Shown one piece after another: positions 24,230-32,366 of a stretch of 36,173 bases of DNA. Both the position numbers and the translations under genes were made by a program. How positions within the stretch are numbered: the first letter of the stretch is position 1; each line of letters opens with the position of its first letter. The notes below the pieces were generated by a model. That model saw only the letters and a program-made list of their open reading frames with translations, was not told the origin of the DNA and made no database searches. The DNA is from Terriglobales bacterium (GTDB taxonomy: Bacteria > Acidobacteriota > Terriglobia > Terriglobales > Acidobacteriaceae), in the NCBI GenBank assembly GCA_035691485.1, contig DASSIZ010000074.1:1-36173 (forward strand), written 5' to 3'.

Positions 24230-24310
24230 TCAGAATCCCTCCTGACTCAATAGATGTAACACAGGGGCGCGAGGGTGCGTGGGGGCATAGCTGAGCCAGC
24301 AGCGAAAAAG

Positions 24311-26524
24311 CTATTTTTTGAAGGCGACATTGACCAGGAGCTTTTCGCCTTCCACGTCCACGACATTGCAGAAGGTGCGGGCGCCGCGGCGGGAGAAGTC
24401 GAGTCCGACCCGGCTCTGACCGATGCGGAGGTTGCGAACCTGGAGGTACTCAAGCCAGTCGGGGAGTTCCGGGTTGACGATGTTGAGTTCCTTTCTGTGC
24501 GCGCTGGGGCGGATGCCGAGGACGGAGTTCAGCATCAGGAACATGGCGCCGGAGGCCCATGCCTGCGGCGAGCAGGAAACCGGGTAGTGGACAGGATCGT
24601 CGTGTTCGCGACGTTGCACGCCACAGAAAAGCTCGGGAAGGCGGTAGTCGCGGAAGCGAAGGGCCGCCTGGAAAAGGGTGGTGAAGACACGGAGAGCGGG
24701 CTCGCGGAATTCGTTGAGCGCCATGCCGTGAACGATGAGCGAGTTATCGTGCGGCCAAACGGAGCCGCGATGATAGCTGAGCGGATTGAAGATTCGCTCC
24801 TCGGCGGACATGGTGCGGAGTCCCCAACCGGAGAAAAGGTCATCGCGCATAAAGCGGTTGACGACAGCGCGGGCGCGTTCCTTGCCGATGATGCGGTTCC
24901 AAAGCAGGTGGCCGGGATTGGATGCGATGACCTGGAGCGGCTTTTTTTCGCCGTCGAGCGCCATGGCATAAAAGCCGCGAGAGGGCATCCAGAAAGCCTT
25001 CTCCACGCGCTTGGCGAGTTCGGAGGCTTCGCGCCGGAGGCGTTCGGCATTGACGGTGTCGCCGAAGGCGCGCAACAGCGACGCCATGCGGTACTTGGCG
25101 TCATAGACGTAGCCCTGCACTTCCACGAGCGCGATCGGCGGGCGCGCCACCGTGCCATCGCGATGCATGTTGGCGTCCCAGGAATCTTTCCAGCCCTGGT
25201 TGGCGAGGCCGCGGGAGGAGTGGCGGATGTACTCGACGAAGCCGTCGCCGTCGAAATCGCCGTAGTTGGCAATCCATTCCAGGGCGCGATAGGCGGCGGG
25301 AAGCAGGTCGCGAACCAGCTTCTCGTCGGCTGTCCAGTTGAAAGTCTCGCTGAGCAGGATGAGGAACAGGGGGGTGGCGTCAATGGAACCGTAGTAGGGC
25401 CCGAAAGGCATTTCGCCGTTGCGGGTCATCTCGCCGGTGCGGTACTCGTGGAGGATCTTGCCGGGCTGCTCGTCGCGCCAGTCATTCACTTCGCGGCCCT
25501 GGTAATGCGCGAGGGTGCGCAGGGTTTCGACGGCAAGCTGCGGGTTGAGCGAGAGCGACTGGTAGGCGGCGATGATGGAATCGCGCCCGAACATGGTGGC
25601 GAACCAGGGAATGCCGGCGGCGACGACGTGCTGGTCACCGTCAGGAATCTGGAGGGCATGGAAGTCGCCGATGGCGGTGCGCAGGGCGGAGTCGAAGACG
25701 TCGTTGCTGCTGTGGAAATTGGTGGACCGGCTTTCCCAGGCGGCGAAGGCGTCGCGGCGGGCGCGCAGGCTGGCGGCCTGGTCGGAATTGCCGGCGCGGC
25801 TCTTCGCACCCTGCACGAAGGGCGTAACGCTGGCGGTAACCTGGATCTGGCGCAGCGGCGGCAGGTTAATCTCCCAGCGCGCCACCTCATCCTCGATCTG
25901 CGCCGGCTGCGGGGCAAAATCAATCTGGGTCTGGCGCATCACGCCATCGAGACCGCGATAGAAGAATGCCAGCGTGCGGTCGCGGACCACCGGCTTGTAG
26001 TACTGGCCGTGCACGGAGCGGGCGGAGCCGCGCACCTGGAAGACATCCACGAAGTCAGCATCGTAATGGATCTCGAGCACGAAGCTGACGGGCACGAGAT
26101 TGAAGTTCTCGAAGGTCAAGCGGTCGAAAAAGGTGTCAGAGGCGAGGAGTTGTTCGCGACGGATATGAATGGTGTTTTCGGGAAGATCAAAGGACTCGCG
26201 CAAGGCAATGTTGCCGGTCGTGAGCTCAACCTGGTTGGCAAACGTCTTCTCGGTGTTGGAAGAGAGCACGACAGCGCGATTGCCCATGACCCGCAGTTCC
26301 ATGTTGCTGAGGAAGCGGGTGTCGTCATGGAAAAAACCGACATCGGGCGCGCCCGCGGGCGAAATATCGCCGGCAACGGTTGTAGAGAGGAAAGTCTTGC
26401 CGTCAATCAAGGTCAGGTTGTTGACCTTGCGCGGTTCCAGCGCCTGGAACGCAATGCGCGGTTCGACGTGAGGTGAAGAAATCTCCACCAGCACGTCGTC
26501 AGGAATGGAGAGGCGCGTACTCAT
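24311..26524 (-). CDS. Glycogen-debranching-type amylo-alpha-1,6-glucosidase
   Basis: A 737-residue protein with two parts. An N-terminal beta-rich domain (about 25-240, with KTFLSTTVAGDISP and GFFHDDTRFLSNMELRV) is the GDE N-terminal type. A C-terminal (alpha/alpha)6 barrel (about 265-715) contains GIPWFATMFGRDSI, GWKDSWDA, VEVQGYVYDAKYRMA and SVWPHDNSLIVHG, typical of the GDE/trehalase-like clan. It would remove alpha-1,6-linked branches or act on a related alpha-glucan. It has no signal peptide. It overlaps the GT4 gene by 4 bp (ATGA), so the two are translationally coupled and probably act on the same glucan. Confidence 0.92.
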   Translation of the reverse strand: MSTRLSIPDDVLVEISSPHVEPRIAFQALEPRKVNNLTLIDGKTFLSTTVAGDISPAGAPDVGFFHDDTRFLSNMELRVMGNRAVVLSSNTEKTFANQVELTTGNIALRESFDLPENTIHIRREQLLASDTFFDRLTFENFNLVPVSFVLEIHYDADFVDVFQVRGSARSVHGQYYKPVVRDRTLAFFYRGLDGVMRQTQIDFAPQPAQIEDEVARWEINLPPLRQIQVTASVTPFVQGAKSRAGNSDQAASLRARRDAFAAWESRSTNFHSSNDVFDSALRTAIGDFHALQIPDGDQHVVAAGIPWFATMFGRDSIIAAYQSLSLNPQLAVETLRTLAHYQGREVNDWRDEQPGKILHEYRTGEMTRNGEMPFGPYYGSIDATPLFLILLSETFNWTADEKLVRDLLPAAYRALEWIANYGDFDGDGFVEYIRHSSRGLANQGWKDSWDANMHRDGTVARPPIALVEVQGYVYDAKYRMASLLRAFGDTVNAERLRREASELAKRVEKAFWMPSRGFYAMALDGEKKPLQVIASNPGHLLWNRIIGKERARAVVNRFMRDDLFSGWGLRTMSAEERIFNPLSYHRGSVWPHDNSLIVHGMALNEFREPALRVFTTLFQAALRFRDYRLPELFCGVQRREHDDPVHYPVSCSPQAWASGAMFLMLNSVLGIRPSAHRKELNIVNPELPDWLEYLQVRNLRIGQSRVGLDFSRRGARTFCNVVDVEGEKLLVNVAFKK

Positions 26525-27585
26525 GCAATAGCGCGTTGAGGAATTTTTTTCTCCAGGGCTACGGGAACGCCGGCCAGGGCCCGCTCATAGACGTCGGCGT
26601 ACTGCTGAACCATGCGCTCGATGGAAAACTCCCGCTCAGCATAAGCCCGGACCTGCACCGCATCAAAATCGGGGGCGCGGCGAGCGTATTTCGCCATTTC
26701 TTCGACATTGCGACCAACGAAACCGGAGATCTCATGCTTCACGATCTCGGGCACCGAACCCCCGGGCATGGCGATCACTGGGGTGCCGCAAGCCATGGCC
26801 TCGATCATGACAAGGCCGAAGGGCTCGTCCCATTGAATGGGAAAGAGCATGGCCGTGGCATTGCCGAGAAGCTCGTTCTTAGCTTCCAGGTCAGCCTCTC
26901 CGATGTACTGGATGAAGTCGCCGTCGAGGTGGGGCTTCACCTCGGCATCGAAATACGATTGATTTATGGGCTGGATCTCGCCGGCAATCTTGAGCGGAAT
27001 CCCGGCCCGCTTTGCGATTTGGATGGCGAGGTGAGTGCCTTTGACGGGGGCAATGCGTCCGATGAAGGCAAGGTAAGGCTGCTTTTCGGTCACGAGCCGA
27101 TATTTCGAGAAGTCCAGGCCGTGGTGAATCGTGCTGATGCGCGGCATAGTCTCGCGGAAGCGCTGAAAGTCGCTGATGGTGACATAGGTGACATCAGGAT
27201 AGTAGCCGTAAAAGTTGCTGAGCGCAGGTTCCTGGGGATGATGGATGGTATAGACGAACGGAGTGGAAACAAAACGCGAATAAACCAGGCCGGGAGCGTT
27301 ATTGAGATGGAGCAGGTCGCAGTTGGCATGGGCGTCCGCAATCGCCCACGCACTGTGATTGAAGTCCTTCAGACTGCCGTGGACCTCTCCCTGGATTGGC
27401 CACTCGGAGGTGGGATACAGCGACTTGAGCGCAACGGGGACAGTGGATTCGCCATTGGCGTAGACAACGACATCGTGCCCAAGCTGCTTGAGTCCGACGG
27501 CGAGATGGGCAATGAAAAGTTCCGTACCGCCGTAAACGGTAGGCGGAACGGAGATAAACGGTGGTGCAACGAGAGCAATACGCAT
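26521..27585 (-). CDS. Family 4 glycosyltransferase (GT-B)
   Basis: A 354-residue retaining GT-B enzyme. The N-terminus MRIALVAPPFISVPPTVYGGTE is the acceptor-side loop typical of GT4. LAFIGRIAPVKGTHLAIQIAK starts the nucleotide-sugar domain, and FPIQWDEPFGLVMIEAMACGTPVIAMPGG is the Glu-x7-Glu region. The ATG at 27585 is where similarity starts; upstream codons to 27642 look non-coding. It is coupled to the debranching-type gene downstream, a pairing that suggests synthesis or remodelling of an alpha-linked glycan. The 154-bp upstream spacer (27586-27739) may hold its own promoter. Confidence 0.9.
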   Translation of the reverse strand: MRIALVAPPFISVPPTVYGGTELFIAHLAVGLKQLGHDVVVYANGESTVPVALKSLYPTSEWPIQGEVHGSLKDFNHSAWAIADAHANCDLLHLNNAPGLVYSRFVSTPFVYTIHHPQEPALSNFYGYYPDVTYVTISDFQRFRETMPRISTIHHGLDFSKYRLVTEKQPYLAFIGRIAPVKGTHLAIQIAKRAGIPLKIAGEIQPINQSYFDAEVKPHLDGDFIQYIGEADLEAKNELLGNATAMLFPIQWDEPFGLVMIEAMACGTPVIAMPGGSVPEIVKHEISGFVGRNVEEMAKYARRAPDFDAVQVRAYAEREFSIERMVQQYADVYERALAGVPVALEKKIPQRAIA

Positions 27586-27739
27586 GGGTCCTCGGAACGC
27601 GAGATAGCGTGGAACTGTCGAGCGCGCGCTCAACACTTCCACAGCGTGTTTTTAAAACGAGCCAGCGACCAGCAAGTCAGGTAGGGCTTTCCTATTTAGA
27701 GATGCGCGGGCGAGGAGAAACGTTGGCGCGGTCCGGCGC

Positions 27740-28855
27740 TTAGACGGCATTGGCCGGAAAATCGATGAGGAAATCTTCGGCGGCGGATTTCGCTGTGGAT
27801 TCCAGGGCATTTTCAAATTCGATGGCGCGGCGATGATTGGTGTGGTCAGCAAGAACCCGCTCCTGGGCGGAACTTCCGATGGAGCGGAGTTCCTGCTCGC
27901 TGAGGTCGGTGAGATAGCGCGCAACATCCTCGGCGCAGGTGGGAAGAAGAATTTCCTGCTGGGGACGGAAAAAGGTGTCGAGACCGGGCCAATTGTCGGA
28001 AGCGATGGCGGCGCCGCTGGCGGCCGCTTCAAACAGACGCACCGACGGCGAGTAGCCGGCGCGGACCATGTCACGACGGGTAACGTTCAAGGTCAAGCGG
28101 GAGGAGGAATAGAAACGGCTGTGCCAGCGCGGGTTTAGATGCATGATGCGGCGGACATTGTCAGGCCAGCGGATGATTTTGGGATATTGCGGGCCGGCCA
28201 GGATGAAACTGCGATCCGGGAGCAGGCGCGCGGGAGAGCAGAAGAACTCCTCGATCTTCGGCTGGCGATCGGGAGCGTAGGTGCCCATGTAACTGAGGTC
28301 GCAAGCGAAACGCTTGTTCACCGAAAACCGGCGGTAATGCAGGGGGTCAAACGAACAGTAGAGTGGAACCGCGAGACGGGCGCCGAAACGATTCTCAATT
28401 TCCTTCAAGATGGGTCCGCCGGTGAAGCTGAAATAGACGTCGAAGCCGGGGATCTGATCTTTGAGCAGGTAGTCGGCGCGGCCGTGCTCGCGCAATTGCG
28501 CAACGGTAATTGGGGTATCGATGTCGTAGAAGGCCTTGTGCGGCGCGGGCGAGTCGAGAACCTCGTCAATGGCGGCAATGCCGTCAGGAAAATAGGAGCC
28601 TACGATGGCGGCGTCGCAATCGCGGAGTTCGGCGCGGGCGAAGGGGAGTACGTCGTTCCAGCGGTCAAAGATGCGGACCTGACAGAAATCGGGCTCGGGC
28701 AGATCGCGGTTGTTGGCGTACCACTCGGTATCGTGCTCGAAGAAGACAATGCGGTGACCGCGAGCGTGCAGGGCTTTGCACAGCGCGCGGAAGGTGGTCG
28801 CGTGACCGTTGCCCCAGGAAGACGTAATGGAGAGGCCAAAAATAACGATCTTCAT
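27740..28855 (-). CDS. CgeB-like glycosyltransferase 1
   Basis: A 371-residue GT-B fold protein. MKIVIFGLSITSSWGNGHATTFRALCKALHARGH begins the N-domain. SYMGTYAPDRQPKIEEFF and the C-terminal SPSVRLFEAAASGAAIASDNWPGLDTFF match the CgeB/glycosyl transferase 1 C-terminal type. CgeB is named from B. subtilis spore crust glycosylation, but the family is broad and the substrate here is unknown. It is a paralogue of the next gene upstream. The 35-bp gap between them is filled by heptamer array j. Confidence 0.87.
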   Translation of the reverse strand: MKIVIFGLSITSSWGNGHATTFRALCKALHARGHRIVFFEHDTEWYANNRDLPEPDFCQVRIFDRWNDVLPFARAELRDCDAAIVGSYFPDGIAAIDEVLDSPAPHKAFYDIDTPITVAQLREHGRADYLLKDQIPGFDVYFSFTGGPILKEIENRFGARLAVPLYCSFDPLHYRRFSVNKRFACDLSYMGTYAPDRQPKIEEFFCSPARLLPDRSFILAGPQYPKIIRWPDNVRRIMHLNPRWHSRFYSSSRLTLNVTRRDMVRAGYSPSVRLFEAAASGAAIASDNWPGLDTFFRPQQEILLPTCAEDVARYLTDLSEQELRSIGSSAQERVLADHTNHRRAIEFENALESTAKSAAEDFLIDFPANAV

Positions 28856-28859
28856 AAAA

Positions 28860-28894
28860 CAGTTTCCGGTTTCCAGTTTCCAGTATTCAGTTAG
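28860..28894 (-). repeat. Heptamer array j filling a gene gap
   Basis: Five 7-bp units: CAGTTTC at 28860 and 28874, CGGTTTC at 28867, CAGTATT at 28881, CAGTTAG at 28888. The last unit contains the stop codon (28891-28893) of the upstream paralogue, and the array ends 4 bases from the ATG of CgeB-like 1. Confidence 0.8.
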
Positions 28895-29979
28895 CTTGCC
28901 TTTGCCATTTCAGTGATGCGTGAGGCTGCCAAAATGGTGTCCACCTGCCGCGCACGCAGCGCGTAGGAATGATCACGCAGCGCGCGAAGGCGCATGGCCC
29001 CACCGATTTCGCGCGCATCGTCTTCGCTCAAAGTCCGCAACCAGCGGACAACGCCCTCGGCCGAAGGGGCGACCAGAATCTCGCGGCGAAGATCGAAGAA
29101 GTGATCAATGCCGGGCCAGCTATCGGTAATGACGCAAGCGCCCGCGCCGGCCGCCTCAAAGATGCGGGTCGGCGGCGAGAAACCGACATTGGCCATGGAA
29201 TCCCGGTTGATGTTGAGCACCATGCGCGCTGAACCATTGATGCGGTTGTGATCTCCGGTGGCGACGTGTCCGATCCAACGCACGTTGTCCGGCAGCGGCT
29301 TCCCTTGCCAGCCTTCACCGCCCAGGATGAACTTGAGGTCGGGAGCGAGTTCGGCGGCGCGCAGGAAGAAATCTTCGACACGCCGCTCGCGATCCGGCAA
29401 GCGATGTCCGACGAACGCCAGGTCGCAGGCGAGCGCTGGATCCGGTGCGACGGGATGGTGCGTCTCGGGGTCGAGCCCGTTGTAAATCGGGTGGCAGTTG
29501 CGCGCCCGCAGGTTGAGATAGTGATCGACCACGGGCGGCCCGCCGCCATAGGTGAAGATGAAGTCGTAGGCGGGGATTAGAGGGCGGAAGGGATCGCCGG
29601 GATTTTCCTCGACGCGAGCCAAAGTGGCGGGGGCATCGACGTCCCAAAAAGCGACTTGGGTCGAGGCAGATTGCAGATCGAGAACCGCGCGCTCCAGGAA
29701 TTCATCATCGGCGCCGACGCCGCTGTGCTTGACGACGAGATCAGCGTCGGAGGCCTGAGCGAGCATGCGCTCAAGTTCGGACGGGGTCTGGTAAACGCGG
29801 ATGCTAGCGTAATCAATGTCGCCGGCATCGCGCTTCCGCTGGCGGCCATAGATATCGGGTTCGGCAAAGGTAATGTCGTGCCCGAGCGCGTGCAGGTTCT
29901 TGTAGATGCCGCGGTAATAAGTGGCGGCGCCATTCCAATAAGAAGAAGTGAGGCTGGAGCCGAAGATGAACAGTTTCAT
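28891..29979 (-). CDS. CgeB-like glycosyltransferase 2
   Basis: A 362-residue paralogue of the preceding gene, sharing MKxFIFGxSLTSS at the N-terminus, AFVGHRLPDRERRVEDFFLRA in the middle and PPTRIFEAAGAGACVITDSWPGIDHFF at the C-terminus. This is the CgeB-type nucleotide-sugar domain. Tandem paralogues usually add successive or alternative residues to one glycan. The acceptor is unknown. The gene is preceded by a 147-bp gap with REP-like repeats, so a separate transcript is possible. Confidence 0.87.
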   Translation of the reverse strand: MKLFIFGSSLTSSYWNGAATYYRGIYKNLHALGHDITFAEPDIYGRQRKRDAGDIDYASIRVYQTPSELERMLAQASDADLVVKHSGVGADDEFLERAVLDLQSASTQVAFWDVDAPATLARVEENPGDPFRPLIPAYDFIFTYGGGPPVVDHYLNLRARNCHPIYNGLDPETHHPVAPDPALACDLAFVGHRLPDRERRVEDFFLRAAELAPDLKFILGGEGWQGKPLPDNVRWIGHVATGDHNRINGSARMVLNINRDSMANVGFSPPTRIFEAAGAGACVITDSWPGIDHFFDLRREILVAPSAEGVVRWLRTLSEDDAREIGGAMRLRALRDHSYALRARQVDTILAASRITEMAKAS

Positions 29980-30008
29980 AAGTGCAGTTCAGGAAACCGA
30001 GATGCCTC

Positions 30009-30112
30009 GGGGCTAAAGCCCCTCGGAATGACAATCAGACAATTGGTTTCGGCACAGCTGAAGCCGTGCCCTTCCCCGCAAAGAGTTCGTTCGGCACGGC
30101 TGAAGCCGTGCC
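30009..30112. repeat. Three tandem REP-like hairpins
   Basis: GGGGCT-AA-AGCCCC lies at 30009-30022. GGCACAGCT-GA-AGCCGTGCC lies at 30051-30070. The perfect 9-bp stem GGCACGGCT-GA-AGCCGTGCC lies at 30093-30112. The last two share flanks ending CCCTTCCC. Together they fill the 147-bp gap between two glycosyltransferase genes. Confidence 0.75.
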
Positions 30113-30126
30113 CTTCCCAAAGCGTG

Positions 30127-31260
30127 TCACCGAAGTGGTCCCTCTCTGCCCAATTCATCGATTATGTCCAGGAGCTGTTCTGCACGAAGAGCGCAAGTAT
30201 GGCGGCGGCGAATGGTTTGCAGGCCGTTGTCGGCAATTTGGCGGCGAGCCCCCTCGTCGCGCAGAAGGTGCTCAATTTCAGCGACCATGGCACGGGTGTC
30301 GGCAACGCAAACGTAATCTTCCCCGGGACGAAAGAGGCCCTCGGCATCGATCCATGGCGAGCACAACAAGGCCGCGCCGCAGGCCAGGGCCTCAAAGACG
30401 CGGATGGTGGGGATGCCGCTCAGGCCGTTGGTGTACTGGCGGCGTGGGACGTGCAAGGTCAACCGGCTGCGGCCATAGACCGCGGGCGTGCTGAGATTGG
30501 GGACGTAGCCGCGGAAGTCGATGCCGGCATTCGCCAGGTTGCGGCGGGCGGCGTCGGGATAACGAACGCCGTGGACCACGAAACTGCGGTGCCGGAGCTG
30601 GAGGGCGGGTTCGACGAGGAATTCCTGCAGTTCCCGGGTGCGCTCCTCGTCGCCCCAATTGCCGATCCAGACCAGGTCATCGCGTTTTTCCAGCGGCAGG
30701 GGCCTGAAGGTGTCAACGTCAGCGGCCTCGTGAAACGTCCAGCCGCGGGACACGCCGAAGCCTTCCACGTAAATGCGGCGGATGGCTTCGCCGAAAGCGA
30801 GCACCCCGTCAAAAAGATCGAGGCGGAATTTAAGGATCTCGGCGGCGCTGGTATAGGCGCGGTGGTGAGTGTCGTGCAACAGCGCGCGAAAACCGAGGCT
30901 CTGCTTGAGTCCGAGAATGGTGTTGACGACGATGGGATCGGTCCACTCGTGGATGATGACGACATCGGCGTTGCGCAAGTGAGATTGCGCGAACTCAGCG
31001 AATTGGGCGTCATTGTTGAAGAATTGAATGTTGAGATCGGGATAGACACGGCGAAACTCATCGATCGAACTGATGGCAAGCTCGCCTTCCTGGCGAACCA
31101 GGTTGGACAGGGACCAGGAACCCAACGGCTCATAACAGGTCACGCGATGGCCCATGCGGATCAACTGGCGCGCCAGCCCGCGGAGAAAGTGGGCATTGCC
31201 GTGGTTCCAGTCGGAAACCCAGGAATGCGCGAAAAAATGAATGTTCAGCGACTGACTCAT
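30127..31260 (-). CDS. CgeB-like glycosyltransferase 3 (GT-B)
   Basis: A 377-residue GT-B protein more distant from the two CgeB-like genes downstream. LNIHFFAHSWVSDWNHGNAHFLRGLARQL forms the N-domain. LVWIGNWGDEERTRELQEFLV opens the C-domain, and IPTIRVFEALACGAALLCSPWIDAEGLF is the donor-binding region. It overlaps the GT4 gene upstream by 4 bp (ATGA), so they are coupled. Donor and acceptor are unknown. Confidence 0.85.
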   Translation of the reverse strand: MSQSLNIHFFAHSWVSDWNHGNAHFLRGLARQLIRMGHRVTCYEPLGSWSLSNLVRQEGELAISSIDEFRRVYPDLNIQFFNNDAQFAEFAQSHLRNADVVIIHEWTDPIVVNTILGLKQSLGFRALLHDTHHRAYTSAAEILKFRLDLFDGVLAFGEAIRRIYVEGFGVSRGWTFHEAADVDTFRPLPLEKRDDLVWIGNWGDEERTRELQEFLVEPALQLRHRSFVVHGVRYPDAARRNLANAGIDFRGYVPNLSTPAVYGRSRLTLHVPRRQYTNGLSGIPTIRVFEALACGAALLCSPWIDAEGLFRPGEDYVCVADTRAMVAEIEHLLRDEGARRQIADNGLQTIRRRHTCALRAEQLLDIIDELGREGPLR

Positions 31261-32366
31261 GCGACGGCTGCTCCAGTCGGTACCAGGGATTCGTACAGAT
31301 TCATGTAGTCGTCGACCATGCGCTCGGCGGTATAGCGCTGGCGGGCGCGGTGATACGCAAGATTGGCGTAGGTGAGCCGCAGCTCGCGATCGCTTTGCAG
31401 GCGTGCGATGGCGCGCGCGAGATCGGCGGCGTCGTTATAACGGAAGTAGCAGGCGGCATCGCCCCAGATTTCATGGAACGTGGGAATATCGTTGGCGATG
31501 ATGGCGCAACGGGAGAAGGCGGCCTCCAGGGGCGCGAGTCCGAACGGCTCGTAGCGGGAGGTGGCGGCGTACATGGAAGCGCGGCTGTAGAGATGTGAAA
31601 GCCGGTTTTCGGACTGCTCGCCCGTGAACTGCATGCGGCGGCGCGCAGGAAACGCGGGACGCGCTCCCCGCAGGACTTCGTCGGGATGCTTGTCGGAGCC
31701 GGCGATGAGCACGGGAGCCTTTTGCTCGCACTGGCTGAGCAGCGTGACCTGCTTTGCCGAATCCCACAGACGTCCGACCGAGAGGACGAGGTCATCCTTT
31801 GTGCCGTGGGGGTTGAAGAGGCCGGGATTGCGGCCGTTGTAAACCACCGTGCCCTGCGCCGGGCGGACATAGTACGCGCCCACAGCGTCCAGCATCCAGC
31901 GCGACGGGGCAACGACGGCGGTGGCGCCGGCAACGCCGCGAGTAACAACATCGCGGTACCAGCGTAGCCACCTGGTATGGCGGGGCTCCTCGCCGTGCAC
32001 GCTGACCCACCAGCTGAGCACGTCACTGTGGGCGGCAACCACGCGGGGGATGTCGAGCGGGAGCGCGCCGTAGCAGAACTGGTTGAAGTGGACGAGGTCG
32101 GGCGCCGCATCGCGAATCACGGAGAGCAAAAACTCGGACGAGCTGTCCAGGTCCTGCTCGGCTTCCTGCATCCATTCCAGGCGAAACGCGGTGGGGCGGA
32201 AGTCGAGGCCGCGCAGGCCTTCCATCCAGGCGCATTGCTCGGCGGTGGGAATTTCGCCGAGGCTGACGAGGGTGACACGCACGCCCCGGCGCGCCAGACC
32301 GGTCACTAACTCACGAGCGTAAGTCCAGACTCCACCGAGCGTATCGGCGGTGACTAGCAGGTGCAT
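31257..32366 (-). CDS. Family 4 glycosyltransferase (GT-B)
   Basis: A 369-residue retaining GT. The N-terminal MHLLVTADTLGGVWTYARELVTGL has the Gly-rich acceptor loop. VLSVGRLWDSAKQVTLLSQ opens the donor domain, and YAATSRYEPFGLAPLEAAFSRCAIIANDIPTFHE carries the EPFGLxPLEA motif. It overlaps the radical SAM gene upstream by 13 bp and the CgeB-like gene downstream by 4 bp, a tight operon. Confidence 0.9.
   Translation of the reverse strand: MHLLVTADTLGGVWTYARELVTGLARRGVRVTLVSLGEIPTAEQCAWMEGLRGLDFRPTAFRLEWMQEAEQDLDSSSEFLLSVIRDAAPDLVHFNQFCYGALPLDIPRVVAAHSDVLSWWVSVHGEEPRHTRWLRWYRDVVTRGVAGATAVVAPSRWMLDAVGAYYVRPAQGTVVYNGRNPGLFNPHGTKDDLVLSVGRLWDSAKQVTLLSQCEQKAPVLIAGSDKHPDEVLRGARPAFPARRRMQFTGEQSENRLSHLYSRASMYAATSRYEPFGLAPLEAAFSRCAIIANDIPTFHEIWGDAACYFRYNDAADLARAIARLQSDRELRLTYANLAYHRARQRYTAERMVDDYMNLYESLVPTGAAVA

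Noticed and set aside
24275-26476. A 733-residue open frame on the plus strand
   Set aside because: It is the antisense shadow of the debranching-enzyme gene, which has clear family motifs; the plus frame shows only Gly/Ala/Val-rich composition.
3770-28894. CRISPR arrays as an explanation for the short tandem repeats
   Set aside because: Units are only 7 bp with no spacers between them, and no cas gene is present.
29656-31308. A 550-residue plus-strand frame
   Set aside because: It crosses the antisense of two glycosyltransferase genes and the REP-like spacer, so it cannot be a coherent protein.
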